A stretch of 64,000 nucleotides of DNA from Isoperla grammatica (lineage: Eukaryota > Arthropoda > Insecta > Plecoptera > Perlodidae). Made by a program: the position numbers and the translations under genes. The notes beneath the pieces are model-generated. The model searched no databases and was not told the origin of the DNA. It saw only the letters and a program-made list of their open reading frames with translations. Shown piece by piece: positions 46,756 through 56,044 of the stretch (position 1 is its first letter; every line of letters begins with the position of its first letter). The stretch covers positions 23,033,092 through 23,097,091 of the forward strand of contig OX246746.1 of assembly GCA_945910005.1 (NCBI GenBank), read 5' to 3'.

Positions 46756-49080
46756 CTATTTGGCCACCCATTGCTTGCCCCCTGAACCTTTCTTGCCTTT
46801 ACGAGAAGTAGTACGGCTTTTGTCGCTAGAAGCATTGCCCTTTCCTCCGGAAGTACTGGGAGTAAAGATGTTCTCCGCTGAAGGCTGTTTCTTCCCCTTT
46901 GCGGTAGGCCTACTTGCAGCATACTCTGTAGAGCTCTTGTTCTTTTCTCTAGAGTATGGGACATATGAGTCTTCGGGTGCAGCCGTGTTCTTTACTCCGG
47001 AAGTACTGGGAGTAAAGATAATCTCCGCTGAAGGCTGTTTCCTTCCGCCTGCGGTAATTGCAGCATACCCTGTAGAGCTCTTGTTCTTTTCTCCAGAGTA
47101 TGGGACATATGAGTCTTCGGGTGCAGCCGTGTTCTTTACTCCGGAAGTACTGGGAGTAAAGATAATCTCCGCTGAAGGCTGTTTCCTTCCGCCTGCGGTA
47201 ATTGCAGCATACTCTGTAGAGCTCTTGTTCTTTTCTCCAGAGTATGGGACATATGAGTCTTCGGGTGCAGCCGTGTTCTTTACTCCGGAAGTACTGGGAG
47301 TAAAGATAATCTCCGCTGAAGGCTGTTTCCTTCCGCCTGCGGTAATTGCAGCATACTCTGTAGAGCTCTTGTTCTTTTCTCCAGAGTATGGGACATATGA
47401 GTCTTCGGGTGCAGCCGTGTTCTTTACTCTGGAAGTACTGGGAGTAAAGATAATCCCCGCTGAAGGCCGTTTCTTTCTGCCTGCGGTAATTGCAGCATAC
47501 TCTGTAGAGCTCTTGTTCTTTTCTCCAGAGTATGGGACATATGAGTCTTCGGGTGCAGCCGTGTTCTTTACTCCGGAAGTACTGGGAGTAAAGATAATCT
47601 CCGCTGAAGGCTGTTTCCTTCCGCCTGCGGTAATTGCAGCATACCCTGTAGAGCTCTTGTTCTTTTCTCCAGAGTATGGGACATATGAGTCTTCGGGTGC
47701 AGCCGTGTTCTTTACTCCGGAAGTACTGGGAGTAAAGATAATCTCCGCTGAAAGCTGTTTCCTTCCGCCTGCGGTAATTGCAGCATACTCTGTAGAGCTC
47801 TTGTTCTTTTCTCCAGAGTATGGGACATATGAGTCTTCGGGTGCAGCCGTGTTCTTTACTCCGGAAGTACTGGGAGTAAAGATAATCCCCGCTGAAGGCC
47901 GTTTCTTTCTGCCTGCGGTAATTGCAGCATACTCTGTAGAGCTCTTGTTCTTTTCTCCAGAGTATGGGACATATGAGTCTTCAGGTGCAGCCGTGTTCTT
48001 TACTCCGGAAGTACTGGGAGTAAAGATAATCCCCTCTGAAGGCCGTTTTTTTCCGCCTGCAGTAATTGCAGCATACTCTGTAGAGCTCTTGTTCTTTTCT
48101 CCAGAGTATGGGACATATAAGTCTTCAGGTGCAGCCGTGTTCTTTACTCCGGAAGTACTGGGAGTAAAGGTTTTCTCCGCTGAAGGCCATTTCTTCGGCC
48201 CTGTGGCACTTGCAGCAAACTCTGTAGAGCTCTTGTTCTTTTCTCCAGAGTATGGGACATATAAGTCTTCAGGTGCAACCGTGTTCTTTACTCCAGAAGT
48301 ACTGGGAGTAAAGGTTTTCTCCGCTGAAGGCCATTTCTTCGGCCCTGTGGCACTTGCAGCATACTCTGTAGAGCTCTTGTTCTTTTCTCCAGAGTATGGG
48401 ACATATAAGGCTTCAGGTGCAGCCGTGTTCTTTACTCCGGAAGTACTGGGAGTACAGATGTTCTCCGCTGAAGGCTGTTTCTTTCCCTTTGCGGCAGGCC
48501 TAATTGCAGCATACTCTGTAGAGCTCTTGTTTTTTTCTCCAGAGTATGGGACATATGAGTCTTCGGGTGCAGCCGTGTTATTTACTCCGGAAGTACTGGG
48601 AGTAAAGGTAATCTCTGCTGAAGGCCGTTTCTTCGGCCCTGTGGCACTTGCAGCATACTCTGTAGAACTCCGGTTCATTGCTCCATAGTATGGTGCTCCA
48701 TAGTATGGTGCTCCATAGTATGTTGTTCCACGGTATGATGATCCAAAGTATGGTCCCAAGTATACATTGTCGGGTGTAGCCGTATTCGTTACTCCGGAAG
48801 TATTTTCAGCATAGATGGTAGTACTTTCAGCGTAGATGGTCTCGGTAGAAAGGGTCATCTTACCTTCACCTATCCCAGAAAAGACTTCTGGGATGCTCTT
48901 TGATGAAGCCTTCTTCTTGCCCTTGGCCTTTGGCAGATAGCGATTATCATTTGGTAGCGTATCTTCGCCAGGCGAAGAGGTACACTGCATTACGTACTGG
49001 AAGGGTAAAGAGTCCGAGTCACTGGAATAAATCATCTCTTCTTGTTCAGAATCAGTAGAATCGGTAGATAGATAACCTCC
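46756..49080 (-). CDS. exon 3 of a repeat-protein gene (main exon, unknown family)
   Basis: The exon begins GGAGGTTATC after a strong acceptor (CCTTTTGTTTACAG) and ends at TAG 46758-46756. It gives 774 residues in phase 0 with exon 2. Order: an acidic Ser/Asp segment (GGYLSTDSTDSEQEE, YSSDSDSLPFQY); a KAKGKKKASSKS patch; a YYGAP triplet region; about twelve tandem units of 48 residues (50 in two of them); a basic C-terminus (TTSRKGKKGSGGKQWVAK). A unit combines FTPSTSGVKNTAAPED, SYVPYSGEKNKSSTEYAA and a linker such as ITAGGRKQPS. Every unit has the sequon NKS. The frame upstream of the acceptor is also open to an ATG, giving MLVLLVAFCLQ, which looks like a signal peptide but is the polypyrimidine tract translated. 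No family recognised. Confidence 0.8.
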   Translation of the reverse strand, partial: GGYLSTDSTDSEQEEMIYSSDSDSLPFQYVMQCTSSPGEDTLPNDNRYLPKAKGKKKASSKSIPEVFSGIGEGKMTLSTETIYAESTTIYAENTSGVTNTATPDNVYLGPYFGSSYRGTTYYGAPYYGAPYYGAMNRSSTEYAASATGPKKRPSAEITFTPSTSGVNNTAAPEDSYVPYSGEKNKSSTEYAAIRPAAKGKKQPSAENICTPSTSGVKNTAAPEALYVPYSGEKNKSSTEYAASATGPKKWPSAEKTFTPSTSGVKNTVAPEDLYVPYSGEKNKSSTEFAASATGPKKWPSAEKTFTPSTSGVKNTAAPEDLYVPYSGEKNKSSTEYAAITAGGKKRPSEGIIFTPSTSGVKNTAAPEDSYVPYSGEKNKSSTEYAAITAGRKKRPSAGIIFTPSTSGVKNTAAPEDSYVPYSGEKNKSSTEYAAITAGGRKQLSAEIIFTPSTSGVKNTAAPEDSYVPYSGEKNKSSTGYAAITAGGRKQPSAEIIFTPSTSGVKNTAAPEDSYVPYSGEKNKSSTEYAAITAGRKKRPSAGIIFTPSTSRVKNTAAPEDSYVPYSGEKNKSSTEYAAITAGGRKQPSAEIIFTPSTSGVKNTAAPEDSYVPYSGEKNKSSTEYAAITAGGRKQPSAEIIFTPSTSGVKNTAAPEDSYVPYSGEKNKSSTGYAAITAGGRKQPSAEIIFTPSTSGVKNTAAPEDSYVPYSREKNKSSTEYAASRPTAKGKKQPSAENIFTPSTSGGKGNASSDKSRTTSRKGKKGSGGKQWVAK
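46845..48680 (-). repeat. 144-bp coding minisatellite
   Basis: The word AAGTACTGGGAGTAAAG (plus strand) recurs at 46851, 47001, 47145, 47289 and on to about 48595. Most units are 144 bp, and the two variants carrying a KGKKQ linker are 150 bp. Central units are nearly identical in DNA as well as protein, which points to recent unequal exchange or conversion. All lengths are multiples of three. The opposite strand therefore also stays open for 642 codons (46760-48688). I treat that as a shadow. Confidence 0.95.
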
Positions 49081-49239
49081 CTGTAAACAAAAGGCAACAA
49101 GAAGCACCAACATTTAACTGGGGTGTGGTTGGTGAATAATAATGGCATTAATCCACTGTTATTAAATAACCAAACATGCTATTTGTAGATGTCCCAAGCT
49201 AACAATTCACAAGCTGATGAAATAATAGAGTAAACAGCT

Positions 49240-49325
49240 GTGTGGCTCATTGATATAGTGGGTTTATTGCTGCTTCCAATGCAGAAGGCCCAGGGTTCGA
49301 TCCTCAGTTTGAGCTGCGGAATTTT
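49240..49325 (+). repeat. tRNA-like SINE head within intron 2
   Basis: GTGTGGCTCATTGATATAGT and GGCCCAGGGTTCGATCCTCA give A-box and B-box motifs in the usual spacing. The rest of intron 2 (49081-50359) shows no exon I can support. Confidence 0.45.
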
Positions 49326-50359
49326 AACTTTGGAACTTAACTTATCTTTAATCATCTACATGATAGTGATACTTGTGTTAATGTAAACTGTGACTTTGGA
49401 GCTGTCATAGTCAATGAAGCACATAATAAATTGTATAAATGTTCTGCATTGAAAATCAGTTCTTGTAGCTGAGTGGGTATAGTACTACAAATACAAATTA
49501 TTTATTCATTTATTTAGAACGGCAAATCTTAAAGAAAGTACCTTGTCTTGATCGCGCTGCACAGCAAAACAAGCGGAAACCCAACAAGAGAAAGCAGAAG
49601 TGAATACAATATGCACACAAGGAAGAACCATCTGGAGTTGTGATCAGCAGCAGAACTATCATATGTCTTACCATGCTATCTCTTAACTGCATCGTCAACA
49701 GCAGAACCAAAATGTTGACTGCAGCTACCGTGGCAGCATAAGGAAATGCCCAGCATAATATGGGAAAACATGCAACAAGTTCGGCACCGTGAATCATTTC
49801 CGAAAAGTGTGTCGCAAGTCCTAGGGTTCATCTCGATCAGATAACGTTCAAGAGGTCCAAGCAAGTGAAAACGAATCGCCCAAGCCCAAAGAGCAGTTCG
49901 TCATGACGGAGTTAAGACAAAAGGAGCATACTAACAGTTAGTAGTCTACTCACTCCCGAGTGATCCAGGTCGTGTACCGAAACAGTTCGGAAAACATGTT
50001 TTGTATTTTATATGTTGTTATTTAATCTCTCTACCACAACGGTTTACAGGTAAGCTGTTGGGGTCTATCCTTCTACCAATTATATTATCACCTTTTGCTC
50101 TCTCTCTAACCCAGTATTTCATCATTTGTTTCTTAAAATTACATAAATTAAGCATTTTACAAAGTGTGGATTTTTACAGCAAGCATTAAAAAATAGTTGC
50201 ATATTGCTGAAATATGGAATTCTTGTTGCTCAACTTGCTTTGAAATACAGTGTAGGCCCTACAGTTTCTGCTACCATATGGTACTAGATTGTAATCACAT
50301 TTTGTTGATTACTATCAAGAAGAAGAACATGCAAAGATGCATGGCTACCCGCTACTTAC

Positions 50360-50466
50360 TTTTGCTGCCTTGATTGCCTTAATCTCCTTAGGCACTTTCA
50401 GAGCTTTGGCAGCTTTCTTAGCCTTCTTTCCTTTTTTCGCCTTCTTGATTTTAGGCCTAGGGACAA
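50360..50466 (-). CDS. exon 2 of the repeat-protein gene (Lys/Ala-rich)
   Basis: A 107-bp exon between an acceptor (CATATTTTCAG, 50467-50477) and a perfect donor (GTAAGT, 50359-50354). Its first two bases TT complete an Ile codon with the single base left by exon 1. It then encodes VPRPKIKKAKKGKKAKKAAK and ALKVPKEIKAIKAAK, ending on a full codon, which fits exon 3. More than 40% of its residues are Lys. Such a tract may bind nucleic acid or acidic partners, or face the cytosol beside the hydrophobic exon-1 segment. Function unknown. Confidence 0.7.
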
Positions 50467-50719
50467 CTGAAAATATGAAACAATAACTGTACTGAGCGAA
50501 AATACTGGTGTTCAATCTTCAGTATCAGTACAGAGAGTTATTTTTATAAAATTATCTTAAAGTTAGACACTATCAATTTTCCTTAAAAGTTATGGTTACT
50601 GTATTTATAAAAAACGTAACTAAGTGATTTGAACATTAGGCCTAAGGTGAGCTTGCCAAGTTTATTATTTGGAAAATATGTTACGAATGTTCCGTAAGAT
50701 ATTGGGTGTCCGTGTGGGT

Positions 50720-51572
50720 TAGGGTGCCTAGATTTACAATCCAAAAAAGCGGGACGTACGACGATTTCAAACATCATTGTGTAAACGGTTGACTAGAGGG
50801 GGGGGGGGGGGGGGGTTATACAGTTCGAAGGCTTGAATATTTTATATTGTTAGGCAAAATAGAACGTACGGTACTACCATCTATACTATGTTTTGCTATT
50901 ATTAATATTAAGGTTGCCCATCGTCATCGATTAATAATCGATGTCGATACAAATTTCCGACATCGATTTTTTTTTTCATAAATCGAATCGTTTTTTACAC
51001 AAAATAATAGGTAATAATAAAAAAATGTGTACTCCGCTCGTCGACAAGGTTACAACACAATATCAACCAACCGGAAGGTTTTGCGATGTACAAGAAACGA
51101 TTTTCTTAGTTTTTCTTTTTAGTTTTTATATTGTTCAAGGAACTTTTTCTTCCGATGTCGATTATTTCAGGTTTGATGTCGGTGTCGAAAAATTTCCGAC
51201 ATCGCGATGTGACATTGATGTTTTTATTTTGATGTTGATGTTGTAATTTAACATCGATGGGCAAACTTAATTAATATTGAAATGGATGGCCCGTAATCAT
51301 CATTGTATAGACAACCTTCCACTCCTTGACGTACCAGCAAAGTGACAGCAGTGAGTGTAACCGAGTTGTCCACATCTGGCTCACGAATATTAACTCTTTA
51401 TATTTATCTGACCCGTGGATAAGGTACAGTAGGTCCATATTCAAAATCTGATATTTTTCATTTTCGAAAAAGCGGGACAAAATTACGTCTCGCCAGGAGG
51501 TGTGGCGGGACACAGGACACATAGCTGAAAATCGGTACTGTCTTGCCAAAAGCGGGACGTCTGGGCACTCTA
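50720..51572. mobile_element. hAT-like element in intron 1, host of a MITE
   Basis: Left end TAGGGTGCCTAGA with AAAAAAGCGGGACGTACG. The reverse complement of the right end is TAGAGTGCCCAGACGTCCCG with CGCTTTTGG. These look like a hAT inverted pair, although the 8-bp flanks (GTGTGGGT and GTAGGCCC) agree poorly. A poly(G) run lies at about 50800-50815. No transposase. Confidence 0.55.
50910..51270. mobile_element. MITE rich in ATCGAT/GACATCG words (copy 2)
   Basis: Same family as 41590-41929. TTAATATT flanks both sides (50902-50909 and 51271-51278), consistent with an 8-bp duplication. The right end ATCGATGGGCAAACTTAA mirrors the left AAGGTTGCCCATCG. Confidence 0.75.
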
Positions 51573-51594
51573 GTAGGCCCCTAGGCACCTCTAA

Positions 51595-51918
51595 TGGCGC
51601 GTTTACATAACTGACTAGTGACTAACGACTAGCGACTAAGAGCGCGTTCATGAAACTGACTAGCCGCAACAGGCTTCTCTCATTGGCTGACAGTGAGAAT
51701 ACTGCTCTCCGATTGGCTGTGACTAAGGACTTGACCAAGGAGTTGAGATGTCTTCAACTTCTTAGTCAAGTCAAGACAAACCTTAGTCACAGCCAATCGG
51801 AGAGCAGTATTCTCACTGTCGGCCAATGAGAGAAGCCTGTTGCGGCTAGTCAGTTTCATGAACGCGCTCTTAGTTAGTCGCTAGTCGTTAGTCACTAGTC
51901 AGTTATGTAAACGCGCCA
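51595..51918. mobile_element. near-perfect palindromic foldback MITE, copy 1
   Basis: 324 bp, ends TGGCGCGTTTACATAACTGA and its inverse, flanked by TAA on both sides (51592-51594 and 51919-51921). The arms pair over almost the entire length, with a centre near 51757 (GAGATGTCTTCAACTT). Copy 2 is at 53562-53874. The TAA target fits the PIF/Harbinger preference (TWA). It lies in intron 1 of the repeat-protein gene. Confidence 0.92.
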
Positions 51919-52124
51919 TAATAGCCACTTGATTTCGCAGTGGCACATGTATAAACATTTGCTTTATTTGCCTAGAACCACGCTGATCTTATTTATTTGT
52001 AGGGCCTACCAACTGGGGGCGAGATCGGAATATAATAAGGGAGAAGGAATAAAACTCTGTCACCAACCAGCAACTATTACTGTAGAGGTGAAGAAAAGAA
52101 GACAATACCTAAGCTAGACCTAGA

Positions 52125-52680
52125 CTTTGATTCAGATAGCCTAGGCTAGGCCTAGGACCTAATGAGAAATTTCGCAGAGAACCACAAATTATAGGGCCTA
52201 GGCCTAGGCTATAGACTCAGCAATAATGTTCCTTTGTTTATGTCAATATGTTAAAGATACCAGTCCAGGCCTAGACCTAGGCCTAGGCCTAGGCAATGGA
52301 AAACATGTTCATAATAACAACACACACATATCGTATAGGCCTATACCTAGCTCACTGCTAGGCTAGGCCTAGGCCTAGACATAGGTCCAGACCTAAACTA
52401 GAAACTGCTAGGCCTAGGCCTACGCCCAGGCCATTGGGGTTGAAAAAAAATGAAAAAAAAAAATGAAAAAGTAGGGGCCCAGGCCCTAGGCCTAGCCTAG
52501 GAAGACCCTAGGGCAAACCATGGCGAGCACAAAAATTGGCAACCATCACGGAGAATGGGGTTGGGACATGCATAGGCCTAGGCCTAGCAAATGCAGTCAA
52601 GTATTGGTTATTGTGGATCTACACAACACATCCAACAACTCTAGGCCTAGGTCTAGGCCTAGGTTGAGCGCTAAATACTT
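52125..52680. repeat. TAGGCCTA-rich tract
   Basis: Dense, irregular occurrences of the self-complementary word TAGGCCTA and of CCTAGG, often overlapping. It directly follows the exon 1 donor. A second tract is at 60225-60560. Not a fixed-period tandem array. Confidence 0.85.
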
Positions 52681-52682
52681 AC

Positions 52683-52866
52683 TTGGCTCCCGGTTGTGCT
52701 CTTGCCATAATATTTTGATGGCGTCCTTTATATCCACCAGCAGAAACCAAAAATCCACTCGCGGCCACATGTGTTGGGCGAACGTACGGAACAGCAGGCA
52801 AATAACCATCATACGAAAGATAAATGTCTGCAACTCATTCCAGATATGGCAAATATACGCGAACAT
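52683..52866 (-). CDS. exon 1 of the repeat-protein gene (start codon, hydrophobic N-terminus)
   Basis: The first ATG in the frame is at 52866-52864, and an in-frame TAA lies 25 bases upstream (52893-52891). The exon encodes MFAYICHIWNELQTFIFRMM, then VICLLFRTFAQHMWPRVDFW, then FLLVDIKDAI and KILWQEHNREP. It ends with one extra base before a perfect donor GTAAGT (52682-52677). Two hydrophobic stretches (about residues 15-27 and 38-47) suggest membrane insertion. Joining to exon 2 keeps the frame. Proof needs a transcript. The start could change if further 5' exons exist. Confidence 0.6.
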
Positions 52867-52884
52867 TTTCTTGAATGAAATCAC

Positions 52885-53100
52885 GCTAAGTTATTCTATA
52901 ATGAAACAACCTCTTGTCAATGGCCGCGTAACCCACGAATAGAAACAGGAAGTGGAAAGAAGAGAACCCGCCAAACAGTGACAAAAGATTAGTGACTCCT
53001 GTCGAGACCACTAGGAGCGCTTATTGGCGTCCTAGAAGAAGCTTCCGGTAACGAGTGTTTCACACACAGCAATAAATAGTGCACAAGGGAATAAGTTTTG
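52885..53100 (-). promoter_or_regulatory. candidate 5' UTR and promoter of the repeat-protein gene
   Basis: Upstream of the start codon on the minus strand are ETS-like sites (ACCGGAAGC near 53040, CACTTCCTG near 52945) and a pyrimidine-rich stretch, GGTTCTCTTCTTTCC. A TATA-like word (CTATTTATTG) lies near 53070. Position is the main argument. Confidence 0.25.
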
Positions 53101-53295
53101 ATAACATAGTACTAAAAATTTAGATACGTTTCTTTAACGACAAATAAAATAATGGAATATTTTGATATTCGTCAATGCTGCTAGGTTTAGCAATGTAGGC
53201 AATTACAAACTCTTACTACTAGTGCTGCCATCTGGAAATGGCGTCTGATTGTCATATTATGATTAAATGGGAAAGTTGCATGGGTATTTTAATAT

Positions 53296-53305
53296 TGTTA
53301 TTATT

Positions 53306-53347
<42 letters not shown>

Positions 53348-53384
53348 GTTATTATTATTATTGATATTATTATTATTGTTATTA

Positions 53385-53450
<66 letters not shown>

Positions 53451-53465
53451 TTATCATTATTATTT
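53296..53465. repeat. (TTA)n microsatellite
   Basis: About 170 bp of TTA/ATT trinucleotides with rare G, C or extra T interruptions. Open frames across it (poly-Leu, poly-Ile) are artefacts. Confidence 0.97.
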
Positions 53466-53561
53466 TACTAGCTTAGACATTTATTTATTTAAAGATCCTG
53501 ACCCGTCATTGTAGCATTTCCTTAAGCCGCGTTTTCACGAGGCCAGTCGGGAGTCAGGTAA

Positions 53562-53874
53562 TGGCGCGTTTACATAACTGACTAGTGACTAGCGACTAAG
53601 AGCGCGTTCATAAAGCTGACTAGCCGCAACAGGCTTCTCTCATTAGCCGACAGTGAGAATACTGCTCTCCGATTGGCTGTGACTAAGGACTTGACCAAGG
53701 AGTTGAGATGTCTTCAACTTCTTAGTCAAGTCAAGACAAACCTTAGTCACAGCCAATCGGAGAGCAGTATTCTCACTGTCGGCCAATGAGAGAAGCCTGT
53801 TGCGGCTAGTCAGTTTCATGAACGCGCTCTTAGTCGCTGGTCGTTAGTCACTAGTCAGTTATGTAAACGCGCCA
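53562..53874. mobile_element. near-perfect palindromic foldback MITE, copy 2 (nested)
   Basis: 313 bp, same ends as 51595-51918. TAA flanks both sides (53559-53561 and 53875-53877). It sits inside the left arm of the 53525-54641 element. It is shorter than copy 1 by small deletions and otherwise very similar. Confidence 0.93.
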
Positions 53875-54066
53875 TAACTGGCGGCAGGTTACTTGGAGCA
53901 GGCTACTGGCCTCGCTTGACCGTCCACACGAGGCCAGTTGGGAGGCAAGTAACCTGCGTCAGGTAGCTGGCAAGGTAGGTTACTAAAAGATCCTGACCCA
54001 GGCAGGTGCTGTCCACACGAGGCCAGTTGGGCAGCCAGGTCAATCATGCAGGTTCACGGGCTGGTT

Positions 54067-54276
54067 TCATTTCTTGTTGCACGTAGGGATTTTAAAATTT
54101 TTGGCTTTCACTTCATTTACGCCAAAATCAAACATGTCATCTGCAATCTCACCTAAGGCCGTGTCACGAGGATTTTTATTTTTGTACAATTCATTATGTT
54201 GGTTCCACAAATGTTCTCTTTCTTTGTACAATTCGATAAATTTAATTGTCCAAACATCACTCCATCTGCGTGACAT
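54067..54276 (-). pseudogene. MADF/Myb-like DNA-binding domain fragment of a Harbinger-type element
   Basis: The minus-strand frame begins with ATG (54276-54274). It encodes MSRRWSDVWTIKFIELYKER, then EHLWNQHNELYKNKNPRD, then TALGEIADDMFDFGVNEVK, and ends at a TGA after an unrelated tail. The pattern W...F..LY.E..HLW....Y.N...R..A..EIA matches MADF domains. PIF/Harbinger elements commonly encode such a second DNA-binding protein beside the transposase. The end of the domain is missing, so this is a fragment or one exon. Confidence 0.65.
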
Positions 54277-55089
54277 ATCGCAAAGAGAGTAAAAAGCACA
54301 ATGAATCGATCAAGCACACAACATACACACACGTACACACAACTAAAACTCATCTGTGGGTGGTGACAGACTGTTGTCGACTGACCACTGTCGCGACAGT
54401 AGCCTGCCGGCTCCATCCACACGAGGCAGGTTGACAAGCAGGTCAAGTCAGATAGGGGTGGGGGAGGCAAGCTATACTGGCTCGAGTTTACTCCTTGGGC
54501 AAGTCGACCTGCCTGGCCTGGCAAGTTGCACCTGCCCCTAAAACCAGGCAGGTGCTGTCCACACAAGGCCACTAGCTTGCTCCAAGTAACCTGCCGCCAG
54601 TTATTTACCTGCCTCCCGACTGGCCTCGTGAAAACGTGGCTTTAGGGTCAACTGTCAGAAGACAAACATATTTCGTTTCGACTGCTTAGAAAGGATTTTT
54701 ATATTTTATTACAGTGAGCTGAAGGTGTCACGCATTCATGGCAGGAAAATAGAGCGTGATGACATCATTCATTATCATTATCATTCATTCATTGATGCCA
54801 CTGTTCTCCGTCACCAATCAACCAATTAAATTACTCTTCTTTGCAGATTATTTCACCCATAGAAGCATTTACCATTTTTATCTGAAATACAAATTGTATC
54901 TATTTCTAATAAGTACTTTTGAACATACTATTACGACGTAAAATGTGTTTAATATTTTAATAGAAAGAAAACGATATACTGTATTTATATTTTACTTTTT
55001 AACTAATTACTAATTGTTAAACGAAATAAACAGCCCTCAAATAATAAATTCAATTGTTTGATCATTCATATTTTTTTTATAAGGCAGTG

Positions 55090-55215
55090 GCAAATTCACT
55101 TGATTTGATTGGATTGGATCTTTATTGACAACGGGTCAGTGACCCACTAGTGCAATACAATATAATAAACAGCTGACAATACAATACAATGCAACAAGTC
55201 ACACTAGACTAGTGT
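55090..55215 (-). repeat. LINE/SINE 3' tail remnant
   Basis: On the minus strand the segment ends GATCCAATCCAATCAAATCA after GGGTCACTGACCCGTTGTC and a run of TATTG words. A hairpin plus AATCA-type tail is what many LINE 3' ends look like. No coding part remains. Confidence 0.3.
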
Positions 55216-55278
55216 TATAACTTATAAGTAACATGAGAAATGTAAGAAAAAAAAAGAAAAAACAAAACAACTTGCACA

Positions 55279-55500
55279 TACACACACACGCACTCACGTA
55301 TACTCACACACGGACATTCATGCACACTCATGCTCACTGACGCACACTCACACACACTCACTCGTGTACATTCATGCACACTCATGCACACTGATGCAGA
55401 CTCACACACACTCACGCACACATACGCACACTCACACAAACTCACGCACACTCACACATACTCATGCACACTCACACACACTCACACACATTCACGCACG
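55279..55500. repeat. ACACACTC-type minisatellite
   Basis: Imperfect 6-10 bp units such as CACTCACACA, CACTCATGCA and CACTCACGCA over about 220 bp. Cys/Val/Ser-rich and His/Thr-rich frames across it are artefacts. Confidence 0.93.
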
Positions 55501-56044
55501 AACAAATTACAGTGAGGGTTAACACGAAGACATATATATCATCGTCTAAACAACAGTTCCTTTGTGGCCTTCATGAAGCTAGGTAGAGCAGTGGTTCCCA
55601 ACGGGGGTGCCGCAAACCTCTGCTAGGGGTGCCGCGAAATTTTTGTTGAAATTGGAAAAAATCATGAGTTTCTGAATATTTTGAAAGTAAAACAAAATAA
55701 TTATTATTTATATTTTAACAGTACCTACAAACGAAAAAATATCTTATCTTAATTTATTAATAGTCTGGCCACAGTAGAATTTTAACTGAAACATATTTAA
55801 GTTATTACATCACAACATTTCGTACAGCAGATTAACACTCTCACCTTCGAACCCCCTCAACCCCAAATAACAGTTGAGAAAATATTAAAATATAAATAGG
55901 ATCAAATTTCTACGGTAGATGAACGTCTTATCTGTTTGCGTTAGGCGATTCTGCATTAGTGAATATTAAATTAAAGAAAAGTGAAAGACATATAAGTTGA
56001 AGAGGAAATGAGAGTATGTTTGTCCACTAAGCGGCCACTGTAAG

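Larger units (their letters stand above)
53525..54641. mobile_element. PIF/Harbinger-like foldback element with MADF-like gene remnant
   Basis: The left end AGCCGCGTTTTCACGAGGCC and right end GGCCTCGTGAAAACGTGGCT are inverted. The target TTA is present on both sides (53522-53524 and 54642-54644). The inverted arms extend past 100 bp once the nested MITE at 53562-53874 is removed (GGCGGCAGGTTACTTGGAGC occurs on both sides). Internal CCACACGAGGCCAGTTGGG words repeat. The minus strand encodes a MADF-like domain. No nuclease ORF is present. Confidence 0.85.

Noticed and set aside
52597..52884. Start codon at 52884 for the repeat gene
   Set aside because: That codon is GTG. The first ATG in frame is at 52866, with a TAA upstream at 52893-52891.
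53238..53476. Poly-Leu and poly-Ile frames on both strands
   Set aside because: They are the (TTA)n microsatellite.
55215..55515. Cys/Val/Ser-rich and His/Thr-rich repeat peptides
   Set aside because: They are translations of the ACACACTC minisatellite.
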